NCBI GenBank assembly: GCA_964563335.1
Contig: CAZLWL010000003.1
Location: forward strand, 13,397 to 77,396
Length of the DNA stretch: 64,000 nucleotides
Source: QNBT01 sp964563335
GTDB taxonomy: Bacteria; Planctomycetota; Phycisphaerae; Sedimentisphaerales; Anaerohalosphaeraceae
Reading direction: 5' to 3'
The notes beneath the pieces were generated by a model that worked only from the letters and a program-made list of their open reading frames with translations, searched no databases and was not told the DNA's origin. Of this stretch, positions 9,003 to 16,776 are shown one piece after another. How positions within the stretch are numbered: position 1 is the stretch's first letter; the number at the start of each line of letters is the position of its first letter. The position numbers were made by a program, and so were the translations under genes.

Positions 9003-9070
9003 CGTCCTTATCGGGCAATTAAGAGTTGGTATGATGAAGAAATATCAAGAGTCGTGGAGAAGTCCTATAA
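9003..9070 (-). promoter_or_regulatory. Conserved two-block intergenic element upstream of the prepilin trio
   Basis: On the minus strand, AAACTTATAGGAC lies just after the PilV-like stop codon. ATTGCCCGATAA then ACGG follows 42 bases later. It matches the element at 3592-3662 in both blocks and almost in spacing. Both copies flank the prepilin trio, one before it and one after it. Confidence 0.35.
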
Positions 9071-9072
9071 GT

Positions 9073-9561
9073 TTACCACCTTCTGGCGACGTAAGTAACC
9101 AGCTCAATCTCGACTTCACCAGCTCCGAGAACACCCTCGCCGCTGTGGTCATAACCGACCTTAACGGTTATCTCTTTCATGTTGGCACTTTGGGCAACAT
9201 CCAACACGGTGCACAGGTACGCCCCGTCAAGAGATACATTATTCTCGTTGAACGGCGGGCTTACCCAGTTGTAGATTGAACGAGCCTTTACATCATCAAG
9301 TTTCGTTTGTGCAAGGGTAAGACAGCGTGATCTTCGTTCTATGATTACGGAGCCAAGATGGGCCTGTGTGAGTGCCCGCAAAATCGGAACCATTGCCAGA
9401 ATCAACAATGACGACGCGACAATAACCTCGGTAAAAGTGAAGCCCGCTGGTGCGTGGTGCGTGGCGCGTGGGGCGTGGGGCGGGTGGCAATGACCAGAGA
9501 AACCCCGACTGGTGGTCGGGACTAAATAGAAACTGTTACGCTTTAGGCTTCTTGTGAACAT
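9073..9561 (-). CDS. PilV/GspI-like minor prepilin with an unusually long leader
   Basis: I favour ATG 9561, 6 bases after the upstream stop; ATG 9588 is also open. The protein has about 162 residues: a 40-residue leader ending in PAG, then the pilin helix FTFTEVIVASSLLILAMVPIL with Glu at +5. A small beta domain with the TLAQTKLDDVKAR segment typical of PilV/GspI follows. Leaders are normally 5-25 residues. Here the extra length (HPPHAPRATHHAP) is encoded by a GC-rich tandem repeat plus a hairpin repeat that look like intergenic repeat DNA inserted in frame. Whether a prepilin peptidase processes such a leader is unknown. Confidence 0.75.
   Translation of the reverse strand: MFTRSLKRNSFYLVPTTSRGFSGHCHPPHAPRATHHAPAGFTFTEVIVASSLLILAMVPILRALTQAHLGSVIIERRSRCLTLAQTKLDDVKARSIYNWVSPPFNENNVSLDGAYLCTVLDVAQSANMKEITVKVGYDHSGEGVLGAGEVEIELVTYVARRW
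9449..9520. repeat. Tandem repeat plus hairpin inserted in a prepilin leader
   Basis: 9449-9487 is an approximately 9-bp tandem array (GTGCGTGG, GCGTGGGG variants). 9504-9520 is a perfect 6-bp hairpin, CCCGAC-TGGTG-GTCGGG. Such units are usually intergenic, but here both lie in the coding sequence of a prepilin leader. Confidence 0.7.
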
Positions 9562-9566
9562 TCTGG

Positions 9567-10031
9567 TTAACTCTCGACCTCTTCGCATTTTACCATACCT
9601 GTTGCTGCAATGATGGTGATGGTGTATGTTTTGCCCTCCGCGGAGATGGTAACACTGGTATCGCTGCCGGTGAGCAGGTCCCCGAACGGCCCGAATTTGA
9701 AGGTTGCTCCGCCGGTGCAGCTTATGCCGGGTGTGATTGTATGAGAAGAGACCACATCGCTGGTATCAAGGTTCTTTATCTCATAGCTGCTGTAAGGGCC
9801 GCCGCCCAACATATACATTCCAAAGCCGGCGGTATTGACTGCGCCGTTGGAAACAGCGAGAGTGCGTGTGTGACGCAGGTCGGTGGTGATTCTCCTGGCA
9901 AGGGTATCGGCCTTTTTCTTCGTGATAGCCGAGAAATTGATCCTTGGTATGGCAACGGCCGCGAAGGCCGCCAGGAACAGCAGGACAATTATCAACTCAA
10001 CGACAGTGTAGGCCTTTGCTCGCTTTTCCAT
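9567..10031 (-). CDS. GspH-like pseudopilin
   Basis: I chose ATG 10031 (MEKRAKAYTVVEL), which gives a 7-residue leader. The 154-residue protein has a pilin helix YTVVELIIVLLFLAAFAAVAIPRI with Glu at +5. Then come LARRITTDLRHTRTLAVSNG and an FGPFGD...GSDTSVTIS pattern typical of the GspH/FimT family. The residue before the cleavage site is Ala rather than the usual Gly, which prepilin peptidases tolerate less well. GspH/FimT proteins are minor pseudopilins; some FimT proteins bind DNA. It sits between a GspG-like pilin and the PilV-like gene. Confidence 0.8.
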   Translation of the reverse strand: MEKRAKAYTVVELIIVLLFLAAFAAVAIPRINFSAITKKKADTLARRITTDLRHTRTLAVSNGAVNTAGFGMYMLGGGPYSSYEIKNLDTSDVVSSHTITPGISCTGGATFKFGPFGDLLTGSDTSVTISAEGKTYTITIIAATGMVKCEEVES

Positions 10032-10051
10032 GGCCCAATCCCCACAGAACA

Positions 10052-10091
10052 ACAAGGATGGTCACAGATTCGGCCTGCCGACCATCCTTGT
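10052..10091 (-). other. 12-bp inverted repeat (mRNA hairpin) after the GspG-like pilin gene
   Basis: ACAAGGATGGTC (10052-10063) pairs perfectly with GACCATCCTTGT (10080-10091) across a 16-base loop. It lies between the stop of the 10141-10476 pilin gene and the next start. No strong U-run follows on the minus strand, so it looks more like an mRNA-stabilising or attenuating hairpin than a full terminator. It could let the upstream pilin be made in excess. Confidence 0.6.
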
Positions 10092-10140
10092 ATCAAACCC
10101 TACAGTAAATCAGATCAAGTTTACCGGCAAGGTGCGTTTC

Positions 10141-10476
10141 TTAGTGGCTGCAACTGACCCGCTTGGTTCCTGCGTCCATGGTGTAGGTTCCGGTCAGTGG
10201 GCAAGTCGGTGCACCATCAGGGAAGTAGTCCGTGTCGCCGGTCACTAAGGTCTGCATGGCAGCGTCGTCGGCGGGGTAGGCACCGCCGTTGTCCGCAGCG
10301 TACATCTCGATAGCGGAATTGACCACGCTGATGTTTGTGTCGCAGGCGTTCTGCTTGGCGTTTTGTGCGCTCTGTGTTATTCTGGGGATAGCAATAGCAC
10401 TCAAGGCCGCCAGAATCAGCACGACAATCAGCAATTCGATTAATGTAACACCTCTGCTTTGTTTTACTTTAGTCAT
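10141..10476 (-). CDS. GspG-like (pseudo)pilin
   Basis: The 111-residue protein has leader MTKVKQSRG, then VTLIELLIVVLILAALSAIAIPRI with Glu at +5. A short GspG-like globular part follows (IEMYAADNGGAYPADDAAM, FPDGAPTCPLTGTYTMD). The start is ATG 10476 preceded by AGAGGG. Two cysteines near the C-terminus (CPLT and VSCSH) could form the disulfide loop seen in pilins. By type and position it is a candidate major pilin, followed by a stable hairpin. The neighbouring pilin upstream shares the CPL...GTY...D...CSH ending and is a paralogue. Confidence 0.85.
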   Translation of the reverse strand: MTKVKQSRGVTLIELLIVVLILAALSAIAIPRITQSAQNAKQNACDTNISVVNSAIEMYAADNGGAYPADDAAMQTLVTGDTDYFPDGAPTCPLTGTYTMDAGTKRVSCSH

Positions 10477-10602
10477 CTTGGTACCCTCTGCATTTATACA
10501 AAAATTTCCATTTCCAAGGCAGTTATCGACAAAAGCCCATTGGTACTTTGAAAGTTTTTCTTTTTTTTCCGTGGCAAATTCCCCTCAGCTTTATCTCGAT
10601 GA

Positions 10603-10959
10603 TCACCGGGCGAATTTGTGGCTGCAAGTTGCTTTGCACTCGGCGTCCATGATGTAAGTGCCGCCCAAAGGGCACTGCGGCGCACCATCGGGGAAATAAG
10701 CCGTCCTGGTCCGGCCGGTACCGATTATATCCTCTAATGTCGCAGGATACGCGCCATAATCGGCGTTATGCATCTCAATGGCTGAATTGATAGCGTCAAT
10801 ATTCGCCTCACAATCCGCTCGTTTTGCTTTCTGAGCGGTGTGCGCCATCTGTGGGAACAAAACGACCGATAACACTGCCAACATCAACGCAATCAGCAGT
10901 AACTCCATCAAAGAAAGACCTTTTATTTCTGTCTTCTTAAACATTTTTTTATTTAACAT
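10603..10959 (-). CDS. GspG-like (pseudo)pilin, paralogue
   Basis: The 118-residue protein has a leader ending in IKG, then LSLMELLLIALMLAVLSVVLFPQM with Glu at +5. AIEMHNADYGAYPATLEDI and a Cys-containing tail (CPLGGTYIMDAEC, CSHKF) follow. The start ATG 10959 overlaps the gspF-like gene by 11 bases; a second in-frame ATG at 10944 is possible. It is paralogous to the next gene downstream. The roughly 125-base spacer between them contains an A-rich run on the minus strand but no clear terminator. Confidence 0.8.
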   Translation of the reverse strand: MLNKKMFKKTEIKGLSLMELLLIALMLAVLSVVLFPQMAHTAQKAKRADCEANIDAINSAIEMHNADYGAYPATLEDIIGTGRTRTAYFPDGAPQCPLGGTYIMDAECKATCSHKFAR

Positions 10960-12148
10960 GACCCATATAGTCGAACATTGGCAGGTACACGCCTAAGAGG
11001 ATAGACCCGACAATCGCCCCCATAATCACGCTCAGAGCGGGCTCGATTTTGATGAGTAGAGACTTGACGACTCTGTCAATATGGCTGTCGAGAAAATCCA
11101 CACCCTTTGTAAGCATTTCGGGAAGGATCCCGGCCTCTTCACCTGCCGCCGCCATCTGTATGATTATCGGCGGAAAGATAGGATACCGGCTCATAGGCCC
11201 GGCAAGTGTACTGCCGGCCATTATCTCTTTTTGAATGGTTTCGGCGATTTTTCTCATTTCATTATTGTTTGCGACCTGCCTGGCGACACCTAAAGCTTCC
11301 ACCACAGAAACGCCGGCCGATGACATCATGGCGAAAGTCCGCACAAAACGGCTGACAACCACCATCCTGTTCAGCCTGCCGAAAATGGGCATATTGAGCT
11401 TGAAAAAGTCGATTCTTGCTTTAATGACCGGATTTCTGTAGAGTTTTCGGCCCATATAAACTATCAGAAAAATAGCAAGTAAAGTAATCCACCAAAACTC
11501 TCTGACACAGCGACTAATGGTTATGAGCAGCAAAGTAGGTCCCGGAAGCGCAATGTGAAGTTGATCATACAACTTCTGGAATACGGGTATTACAAAAATA
11601 ACCAGTATTGTGACAATGAACATACACATCAAGCCGACCACCACGGGATATGCGAAGGCAGCCTTGACTTTCCTTTTCAATTCGTCCTGTTTTTCGAGAT
11701 AAGTGGCAGCCATTTGGAGTGTTTCTCCGAGTTTACCACCTGCTTCGCCGGCCTCAACCATGCCAAGAAAGAAGTCCGAAAATACCGACCTGTATTTCTC
11801 AAAAGCGTCTTTCAAACTCGAACCTGTTTCGATATGCTGTTTGACATCTGATATTATCAACTTCAGAGCATGGTTTTCAGTTTGTTCTTCGAATGTTTCC
11901 AGGCACCTGACAATAGAAAGTCCTGCACTGTACATTCCGGCGAACTCGTAGGCAAAGGCTACGATCTCGGTCTGTTTTATTTTACCGATTCGGCTCTGAA
12001 CGGCTTTCTTTTCACGTCGCGCTTTGACAAGAGTGTAGCCCATCTTGCTCAATTCGGTCCGCAGGGCGCTTGTGCTGTCGATATCGGTGTAAGCGCCGGA
12101 AAACTCGTTGCCGTTTGAGTCTTTGGCTATGTAGTTGAAAACAGCCAT
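10949..12148 (-). CDS. Type II secretion/type IV pilus platform protein GspF/PilC
   Basis: This 399-residue polytopic protein has the family layout: a cytoplasmic GspF domain (about 65-190), a membrane segment, a loop with a second segment (about 210-235), a second GspF domain (about 265-390) and a C-terminal membrane helix. Motifs include GMYSAGLSIVRCLE, SSAGVSVVEALGVA and AAGEEAGILPEML. GspF/PilC transmits ATPase motion to the growing pilus at the inner membrane. Its ATG overlaps the stop of the ATPase gene by one base (TAATG). Confidence 0.93.
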   Translation of the reverse strand: MAVFNYIAKDSNGNEFSGAYTDIDSTSALRTELSKMGYTLVKARREKKAVQSRIGKIKQTEIVAFAYEFAGMYSAGLSIVRCLETFEEQTENHALKLIISDVKQHIETGSSLKDAFEKYRSVFSDFFLGMVEAGEAGGKLGETLQMAATYLEKQDELKRKVKAAFAYPVVVGLMCMFIVTILVIFVIPVFQKLYDQLHIALPGPTLLLITISRCVREFWWITLLAIFLIVYMGRKLYRNPVIKARIDFFKLNMPIFGRLNRMVVVSRFVRTFAMMSSAGVSVVEALGVARQVANNNEMRKIAETIQKEIMAGSTLAGPMSRYPIFPPIIIQMAAAGEEAGILPEMLTKGVDFLDSHIDRVVKSLLIKIEPALSVIMGAIVGSILLGVYLPMFDYMGHVK

Positions 12149-13905
12149 TATTCGGCCCTCATATCGATAACGCGCGCCAGCTCTTCTAATGTTGTGGCAC
12201 CAGCCAGGACTTGCCCGATACCCTGCTTTTTGAGCGTCTTCATGCCGTCCGCTACGGCGGCGGCCTTTACCTGGTCATCGGGGGCCCCCTCAACAATCAT
12301 GCTCCTAACGGCACGACTTACTCGCAATATCTCATAAACGGCCTGTCTGCCGTGATAGCCGGTATGACGACACGCACCACAGCCGGTGCCGTGGTAAAGC
12401 ATAATCTGTTTGTTGCTTGTATCGGCGCGGTCTTTACCACCGAATAGAAGGCTGAGTTCTTCACGGGCCGGTTTATGGGATTGTTTGCATTCGGGGCAGA
12501 TGGTTCGTACGAGCCTTTGTGCGACGGCTCCCAACAAGCACGAGGCGGCCTGAAAAGATGGAATACCCAAATCAATCAGTCGCGAGATGGCCCCGGTTGC
12601 ATCGTTGGTATGCAAAGTACTCAAGACCAGGTGTCCGGTAATGGCGGCGCTGATTGAGATCTCGGCGGTTTCAAGGTCGCGGATTTCACCAACCAGAATG
12701 ATGTCGGGGTCCTGTCTTAAAATACTTCTAAGTTCTGTGGCAAAAGTTCTGCCTATCGCCGGTTTCACCTGTACCTGTGTAATACCGCCCAAACGGTATT
12801 CGACGGGGTCCTCTACCGTTACAATGTTCCTTTCCGGGGTATTCAGTCTTTGTATCAGGGAGTATAAAGTTGTGGTTTTACCGCAGCCTGTCGGTCCGGT
12901 AAGGAGAATCATGCCGTTGGGATTTGCTATCAGTGAATTGAATGTTTTGTATTCTTCTGAGTAGGGACTGACGATTTGGTCGAGTGACATCAGGGCGGCG
13001 CTGGCGTCGAGGATCCTGATGACTATTTTTTCGCCGCCGGTAGCCGGTAAAGATGAAACACGTAAGTCATATTCTTTATCATTTTGCCGGACATTTATAT
13101 GCCCGTCCTGGGGAATCCGTCGCTCGGAAATATCCATATCAGCAAGTATTTTGATGTGGGAGATGACCTCAAGCTGGGCCGAGGCGGGCACTTCAAGTGC
13201 CTCCAGCAGTATGCCGTCGACGCGGTATCGAACGCGCATGTCAGGCTCCTGCGGCTCTATATGTATGTCGCTGGCGCGGGCATCGATGCCGCCAATTATG
13301 ATGGAGTCGACCAAGCGCACGATCGGGGCATCGGCTACCTTGATTGATTGTGCTCTGGCTTTTCTGGTTTTTGACTCGACATCGGCCGAATGCTTGAGCC
13401 TCATTGCCACAATGTCTTGTTTTGTAACGCTTTCCACATTGAAGTGATAAGCGATGGCCTGCTTGACGGCCTCGGTCGTTGCGGCAAGAGGGATAACCTT
13501 GTAGCCGGTTTTCGTGGTAATTGTATCTCTTGCGGACAGATTAAGTGGTGAGCTCATTGCCACGAAGAGTCTATCCTTCTCAATTCGCACCGGTATAAGA
13601 TTGTGCTGTCGGGCGAGATCGAATGAGACCAGGCGAACCGCTACGGGGTCAATCATATCCGAGGAAAGGTTTACGAACTCGATATTATTGGTTATGGCGG
13701 CCAGTTTTGTCAGTTGGTCCGGATCGACAAGGTTTCGGCTTTTGAGAACGCTTATGAGGCTTTTGCTGGAATCGGCGCCGGCCCTGACAAGCTCGTCAAT
13801 GGAGGCCTCGTCGAGAATGTTTTCCTCTAAAAGAAATGAAACGACGGTGTTCCGCTTTTTCTCGTCGTGCTTATTTTCCATAATTGCGCTATTGGTCCAC
13901 ATCAC
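12148..13905 (-). CDS. GspE/PilB assembly ATPase
   Basis: The protein of up to 585 residues has an N-terminal GspE-N domain (about 20-165), then the AAA-type motor. Features are Walker A GPTGCGKTTT, an Asp box, Walker B (ILVGEIRD) and a His box (LSTLHTNDA). A tetracysteine zinc site is formed by CPEC and CGAC. This is the extension ATPase that powers pilin polymerisation. The start is uncertain: GTG 13905, ATG 13902 and ATG 13881 (MENKHDEKK) are in frame, and an AGGAGG lies 19 bases before 13905. It is the first gene of the minus-strand operon. Confidence 0.93.
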   Translation of the reverse strand: MMWTNSAIMENKHDEKKRNTVVSFLLEENILDEASIDELVRAGADSSKSLISVLKSRNLVDPDQLTKLAAITNNIEFVNLSSDMIDPVAVRLVSFDLARQHNLIPVRIEKDRLFVAMSSPLNLSARDTITTKTGYKVIPLAATTEAVKQAIAYHFNVESVTKQDIVAMRLKHSADVESKTRKARAQSIKVADAPIVRLVDSIIIGGIDARASDIHIEPQEPDMRVRYRVDGILLEALEVPASAQLEVISHIKILADMDISERRIPQDGHINVRQNDKEYDLRVSSLPATGGEKIVIRILDASAALMSLDQIVSPYSEEYKTFNSLIANPNGMILLTGPTGCGKTTTLYSLIQRLNTPERNIVTVEDPVEYRLGGITQVQVKPAIGRTFATELRSILRQDPDIILVGEIRDLETAEISISAAITGHLVLSTLHTNDATGAISRLIDLGIPSFQAASCLLGAVAQRLVRTICPECKQSHKPAREELSLLFGGKDRADTSNKQIMLYHGTGCGACRHTGYHGRQAVYEILRVSRAVRSMIVEGAPDDQVKAAAVADGMKTLKKQGIGQVLAGATTLEELARVIDMRAE

Positions 13906-14234
13906 ATCATTATGCGCACAGATGCCTCCTGAGCGCGTTATCTAAAACAGTATCGACAGCGCGGGCGGCACACTTAAGGACAAAGACACACAAGCACCAT
14001 ATCATCAGAAGGGCCATTGCCGATACTTTCCCACTGGAGCCGAAAACTTATAGGACCCAACAGGGCACGACCTGCAGATTTTGAGGTCCTTTGGGCACTT
14101 TCTGCAAAAAGCGTGGATTCAGATTAAGACGTCTTGAAAAAGACTCGATAATTCACGATAGCCCAGCTTGCAGCGGGGCAAATATGATTTTTAGTGGGGC
14201 GTAATCGCCCGCTTTCGACGGAAAACATGGAACG
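13906..14234. other. Divergent intergenic region between the pilus operon and a sensor kinase
   Basis: I see no gene in these 329 bases. On the plus strand AAACTTATAGGAC (14043-14055) repeats the 13-mer found at 9003-9070. AAGACGTCTT, a 10-base palindrome, lies close to 14130. Promoters for both divergent units should be here, but I cannot assign them with confidence. Confidence 0.5.
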
Positions 14235-15467
14235 ATGACAGAAAGTGCCAATGAAATTTCAGTGCAAAACGCTACTGCTCCAGACACCAGCGACCAGACC
14301 CTTTGTTTAATAGACAGCATGGGTCTTGACGCTCTAACAAGTGAGAACACCGAAGTTGTGCTCACCGCGGCGATGAAGATCACAGCAGAGCGTCTTGAAG
14401 CCGACCACGGGTACATAGTATTAAAGGATGACAAGGGTGAACTTGTCAGTATTGCGAGTATATGTCGCGACGAACAAAGCGAGCCTCAGATGAAGGCGAG
14501 CAATGCCGTGATTGACAAGGTGATGGAAAGCGCTGTCGGAATCATAGTTGAAAACGCAATGCAAAGTCCTGAATTCGGCACAGATCCGAGCTTTCAGCGT
14601 TTCAACATTCATTGTGTAATTTGTGTCCCGATAAAGACAGCAGATTCGACGGTGGGCGTGATTTATGCCGACAGCAGGAGTTGTAAATGGGACAATAGCC
14701 ATCTTGAACTGTTGGAGTTTATAGGACGGTATATGGGTCTGGCGTTGAATAACATCTGTTTGCAGAGGAAGCTGCGTGAGAACACAAGGCTGGCGGCAAC
14801 AGGGACGGCCGCGCTTCAACTGTCTCATTCGGTGAAGAACATACTCCAGATGATTGGCGGGGCCGCTGAGATTGTGGATTTCGGCCTGAGAACGAATCAG
14901 ATACACCGAGTCAAACGAAGCTGGGATATTCTGAAACCCAATCTTGAAAGAATGCGGAAATACACGCTGGAAATGCTGGATTACAGCAAAGACAGGCCAC
15001 TTAAGTTGGGCGCGTGCGATTTCAACAGAGTCATCCAGAGTGCCATAGAGTCGCTAAAATCGCAGCTCAAGCAGAAGACCTCCAGGCTGAACATTCGCAT
15101 AGACCAGAAAATACCGACCATTAAACTGGATGGTGAGCGTCTTCACGAAATGGCTCTGAACATCGTCCTGAATGCCATCGACATCGTTGACGAACAGGTC
15201 GGCATCGTCAGTGTAGAAACCAGATACCTGCCCGAGCAGCAAGAAGTCCTGTTTGCTGTTACCGATAATGGGCCCGGCATGACAGAGGAGATGAAGGAAA
15301 AGATATTTACGCCTTTTGAGTCCAAGAAAAGCAAGTTCGGCACGGGTCTGGGCATGCCTATTGCGAAACAGGTCATAGACCAACACGCCGGAAGGATCGA
15401 GATTGACACTGAGATAGGCAAAGGAACAACGTTCAATATATACCTGCCTGCTAAAGTCATCGGCTAA
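14235..15467 (+). CDS. GAF-domain sensor histidine kinase
   Basis: The 410-residue soluble protein has no membrane segment. A GAF domain spans about residues 40-180. A HisKA-like helix pair carries the HSVKNILQ phospho-acceptor motif (about 195). The HATPase domain shows the N box (LNIVLNAIDIVDE), G1 (DNGPGM), F box (IFTPFESKK) and G2 (GTGLGMPIAKQV). The HSVKN form resembles NtrB/PilS-type kinases. No response regulator is in view. The gene is divergent from the pilus operon, so a role in its control is possible but unproven. The start ATG 14235 has only a weak ribosome-binding site. Confidence 0.9.
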   Translation: MTESANEISVQNATAPDTSDQTLCLIDSMGLDALTSENTEVVLTAAMKITAERLEADHGYIVLKDDKGELVSIASICRDEQSEPQMKASNAVIDKVMESAVGIIVENAMQSPEFGTDPSFQRFNIHCVICVPIKTADSTVGVIYADSRSCKWDNSHLELLEFIGRYMGLALNNICLQRKLRENTRLAATGTAALQLSHSVKNILQMIGGAAEIVDFGLRTNQIHRVKRSWDILKPNLERMRKYTLEMLDYSKDRPLKLGACDFNRVIQSAIESLKSQLKQKTSRLNIRIDQKIPTIKLDGERLHEMALNIVLNAIDIVDEQVGIVSVETRYLPEQQEVLFAVTDNGPGMTEEMKEKIFTPFESKKSKFGTGLGMPIAKQVIDQHAGRIEIDTEIGKGTTFNIYLPAKVIG

Positions 15468-15515
15468 AAACACTCAGAAGTAATAGTAAATAGTCAATAG
15501 AAAATAGTAAATTAA

Positions 15516-15598
15516 TGGGCCGGGTTGGATTCGAACCAACGTAGGCTCTCGCCAACGGGTTTACAGCCCGTTCCCTTTAGCCACTCGGGCACCGACCC
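15516..15598 (-). tRNA. tRNA-Tyr (anticodon GTA)
   Basis: Read on the minus strand, the 7-bp acceptor stem GGGTCGG pairs with CCGGCCC (one G-T). The anticodon arm is ACGGG-CTGTAAA-CCCGT, so the anticodon is GTA. A long variable arm (class II, as expected for bacterial tRNA-Tyr) and a T arm with GGTTCGAATCC follow. The length is 83 bases and the discriminator base is A. CCA is not encoded. It lies 48 bases after the kinase gene in the opposite orientation. Confidence 0.96.
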
Positions 15599-15636
15599 AC
15601 AACTGAAGATACAGTTTACAAAGATTTGGACGAAAT

Positions 15637-16429
15637 TCAACAACAACGTGTTGATTTTTCGCTGAATTTGCGCAGAACCTGAACCGGATTTTCAGTGGAA
15701 CTTCCGCTATTCGGATCGGCGTGGAGCCAGCTACAACCGAAGGTGATCTCCCAGTCTAACTGCCCCGCCCCAGAGTTGCGGATGTACAGATTCTGCGGTT
15801 GTGGTTCAAAGCCGGGTCTGGAGACAAAGAAGACGAATTCGGCAGGATCATGTGCAATGTTCGCTCGTGCGAACTCGAAAGCCCCCATGTCAACGGCGGT
15901 GGTCAAGTCACCATTACCATCAATAATTCTTGCGTTACCATCCAGGTCCCAGGGGGTCTTCAGCGGTGTTGCCGTCGCCGTCGAGGTCGGCGCTAAGTAT
16001 TGTATGGTGGGTGTTTGGGTCGCGGTCATTCCATTGACCTCCGCCTGGGGGGAAACCGCCGTAGATTGCGACTCCGCTGATAAGTTGGAACGTGTCGCTN
16101 NNNNNNNNNNNNNNNNNNNNNNNNNNNNNNNNNNNNNNNNNNNNNNNNNNNNNNNNNNNNNNNNNNNNNNNNNNNNNNNNNNNNNNNNNNNNNNNNNNNC
16201 TGGGGGGAAACCGCCGTAGATTGCGACTCCGCTGATAAGTTGGAACGTGTCGCTCCGTAATCGCTTCGGCCAAGGCATCCTGGATGTAGATGTAGGCATC
16301 CTCCCAGCTCGTACCATCTTTTGCGCCCGCAGTGGCGGTTGCATCGACATAGATTGCTCCCCCAGCCGTGCCCACCACAGCCAGCGAGACCAGTACCATA
16401 CCCCAGAGAAAACTTGAGCTTTTGTCCAC
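15637..16429 (-). pseudogene. Decayed right-handed beta-helix surface protein, interrupted by an assembly gap
   Basis: The start is GTG 16429 with GGAGGAG upstream. The N-terminus is a signal peptide followed by AIYVDATATAGAKDGTSWEDAY and IYIQDALAEA, the standard opening of planctomycete/PMP-like beta-helix proteins. After that the frame is lost. SDTFQLISGVAIYGGFPP lies in another frame, and the C-terminal part (VDMGAFEF, then a BACON-like IRNSGAGQLDWEI) lies in a third. The central beta-helix of several hundred residues is absent. Both frame changes are seen within contiguous sequence on either side of the N gap, but the gap makes a chimeric join possible. It is a pseudogene or a misassembled paralogue. 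Confidence 0.75.
16100..16199. other. 100-N scaffold gap with identical 55-bp flanks
   Basis: Exactly 100 N bases are present. The 55 bases before the gap (16045-16099) are identical to the 55 bases after it (16200-16254). That is the signature of two contigs ending in the same 55-mer and joined by a scaffolder with a default gap size. The true distance may be zero, or the join may link two paralogues. Confidence 0.97.
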
Positions 16430-16469
16430 AACCCACTCCTCCAAGAGTGCCTTTAGACCTATACAATAA

Positions 16470-16498
16470 ATCCTACACCCAGACGGAATATTTGTCAA
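16470..16498 (-). promoter_or_regulatory. Sigma-70-type promoter for the beta-helix pseudogene
   Basis: On the minus strand, TTGACA (16498-16493), a 17-base spacer and TAGGAT (16475-16470). Transcription would start about 35 bases before the GTG at 16429. A perfect -35 box in front of a decayed gene suggests recent loss. The rest of 16499-16776 shows short GC-rich palindromes but no gene. Confidence 0.6.
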
Positions 16499-16776
16499 CC
16501 AAAACCTCCGTTAGAGGATCAAATCCGACTACTATAAAAGGTGTATATGTTCTATAAGAGAGGGAAATGCCGAAGTATATTGGGTAAATGTGTGGAGTGA
16601 GCACAAAATAAAGAAGGGCGCGCCTTTTAGAGCACCACCCTTCCGGAGGGGAGAAAAATTTGTGAACCTTCATGTTATCATATTACGTCCGAAAATGCAA
16701 GCTCTGCGGTAAGAAAAACCGTAAATTTCGGAAAAATTTTCTGGTGCTGCCTCTTGCGCGGTGCCGACATAGTTAG

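Noticed and set aside
9003..9070. Cyclic-di-GMP riboswitch upstream of prepilin genes
   Set aside because: The conserved core segments of the GEMM-I and GEMM-II classes are absent; only a short two-block match between two spacers is seen.
15478..15515. AT-rich repeat after the kinase gene as a terminator
   Set aside because: It is a simple repeat of TAGTAAA-like units without a stable stem.
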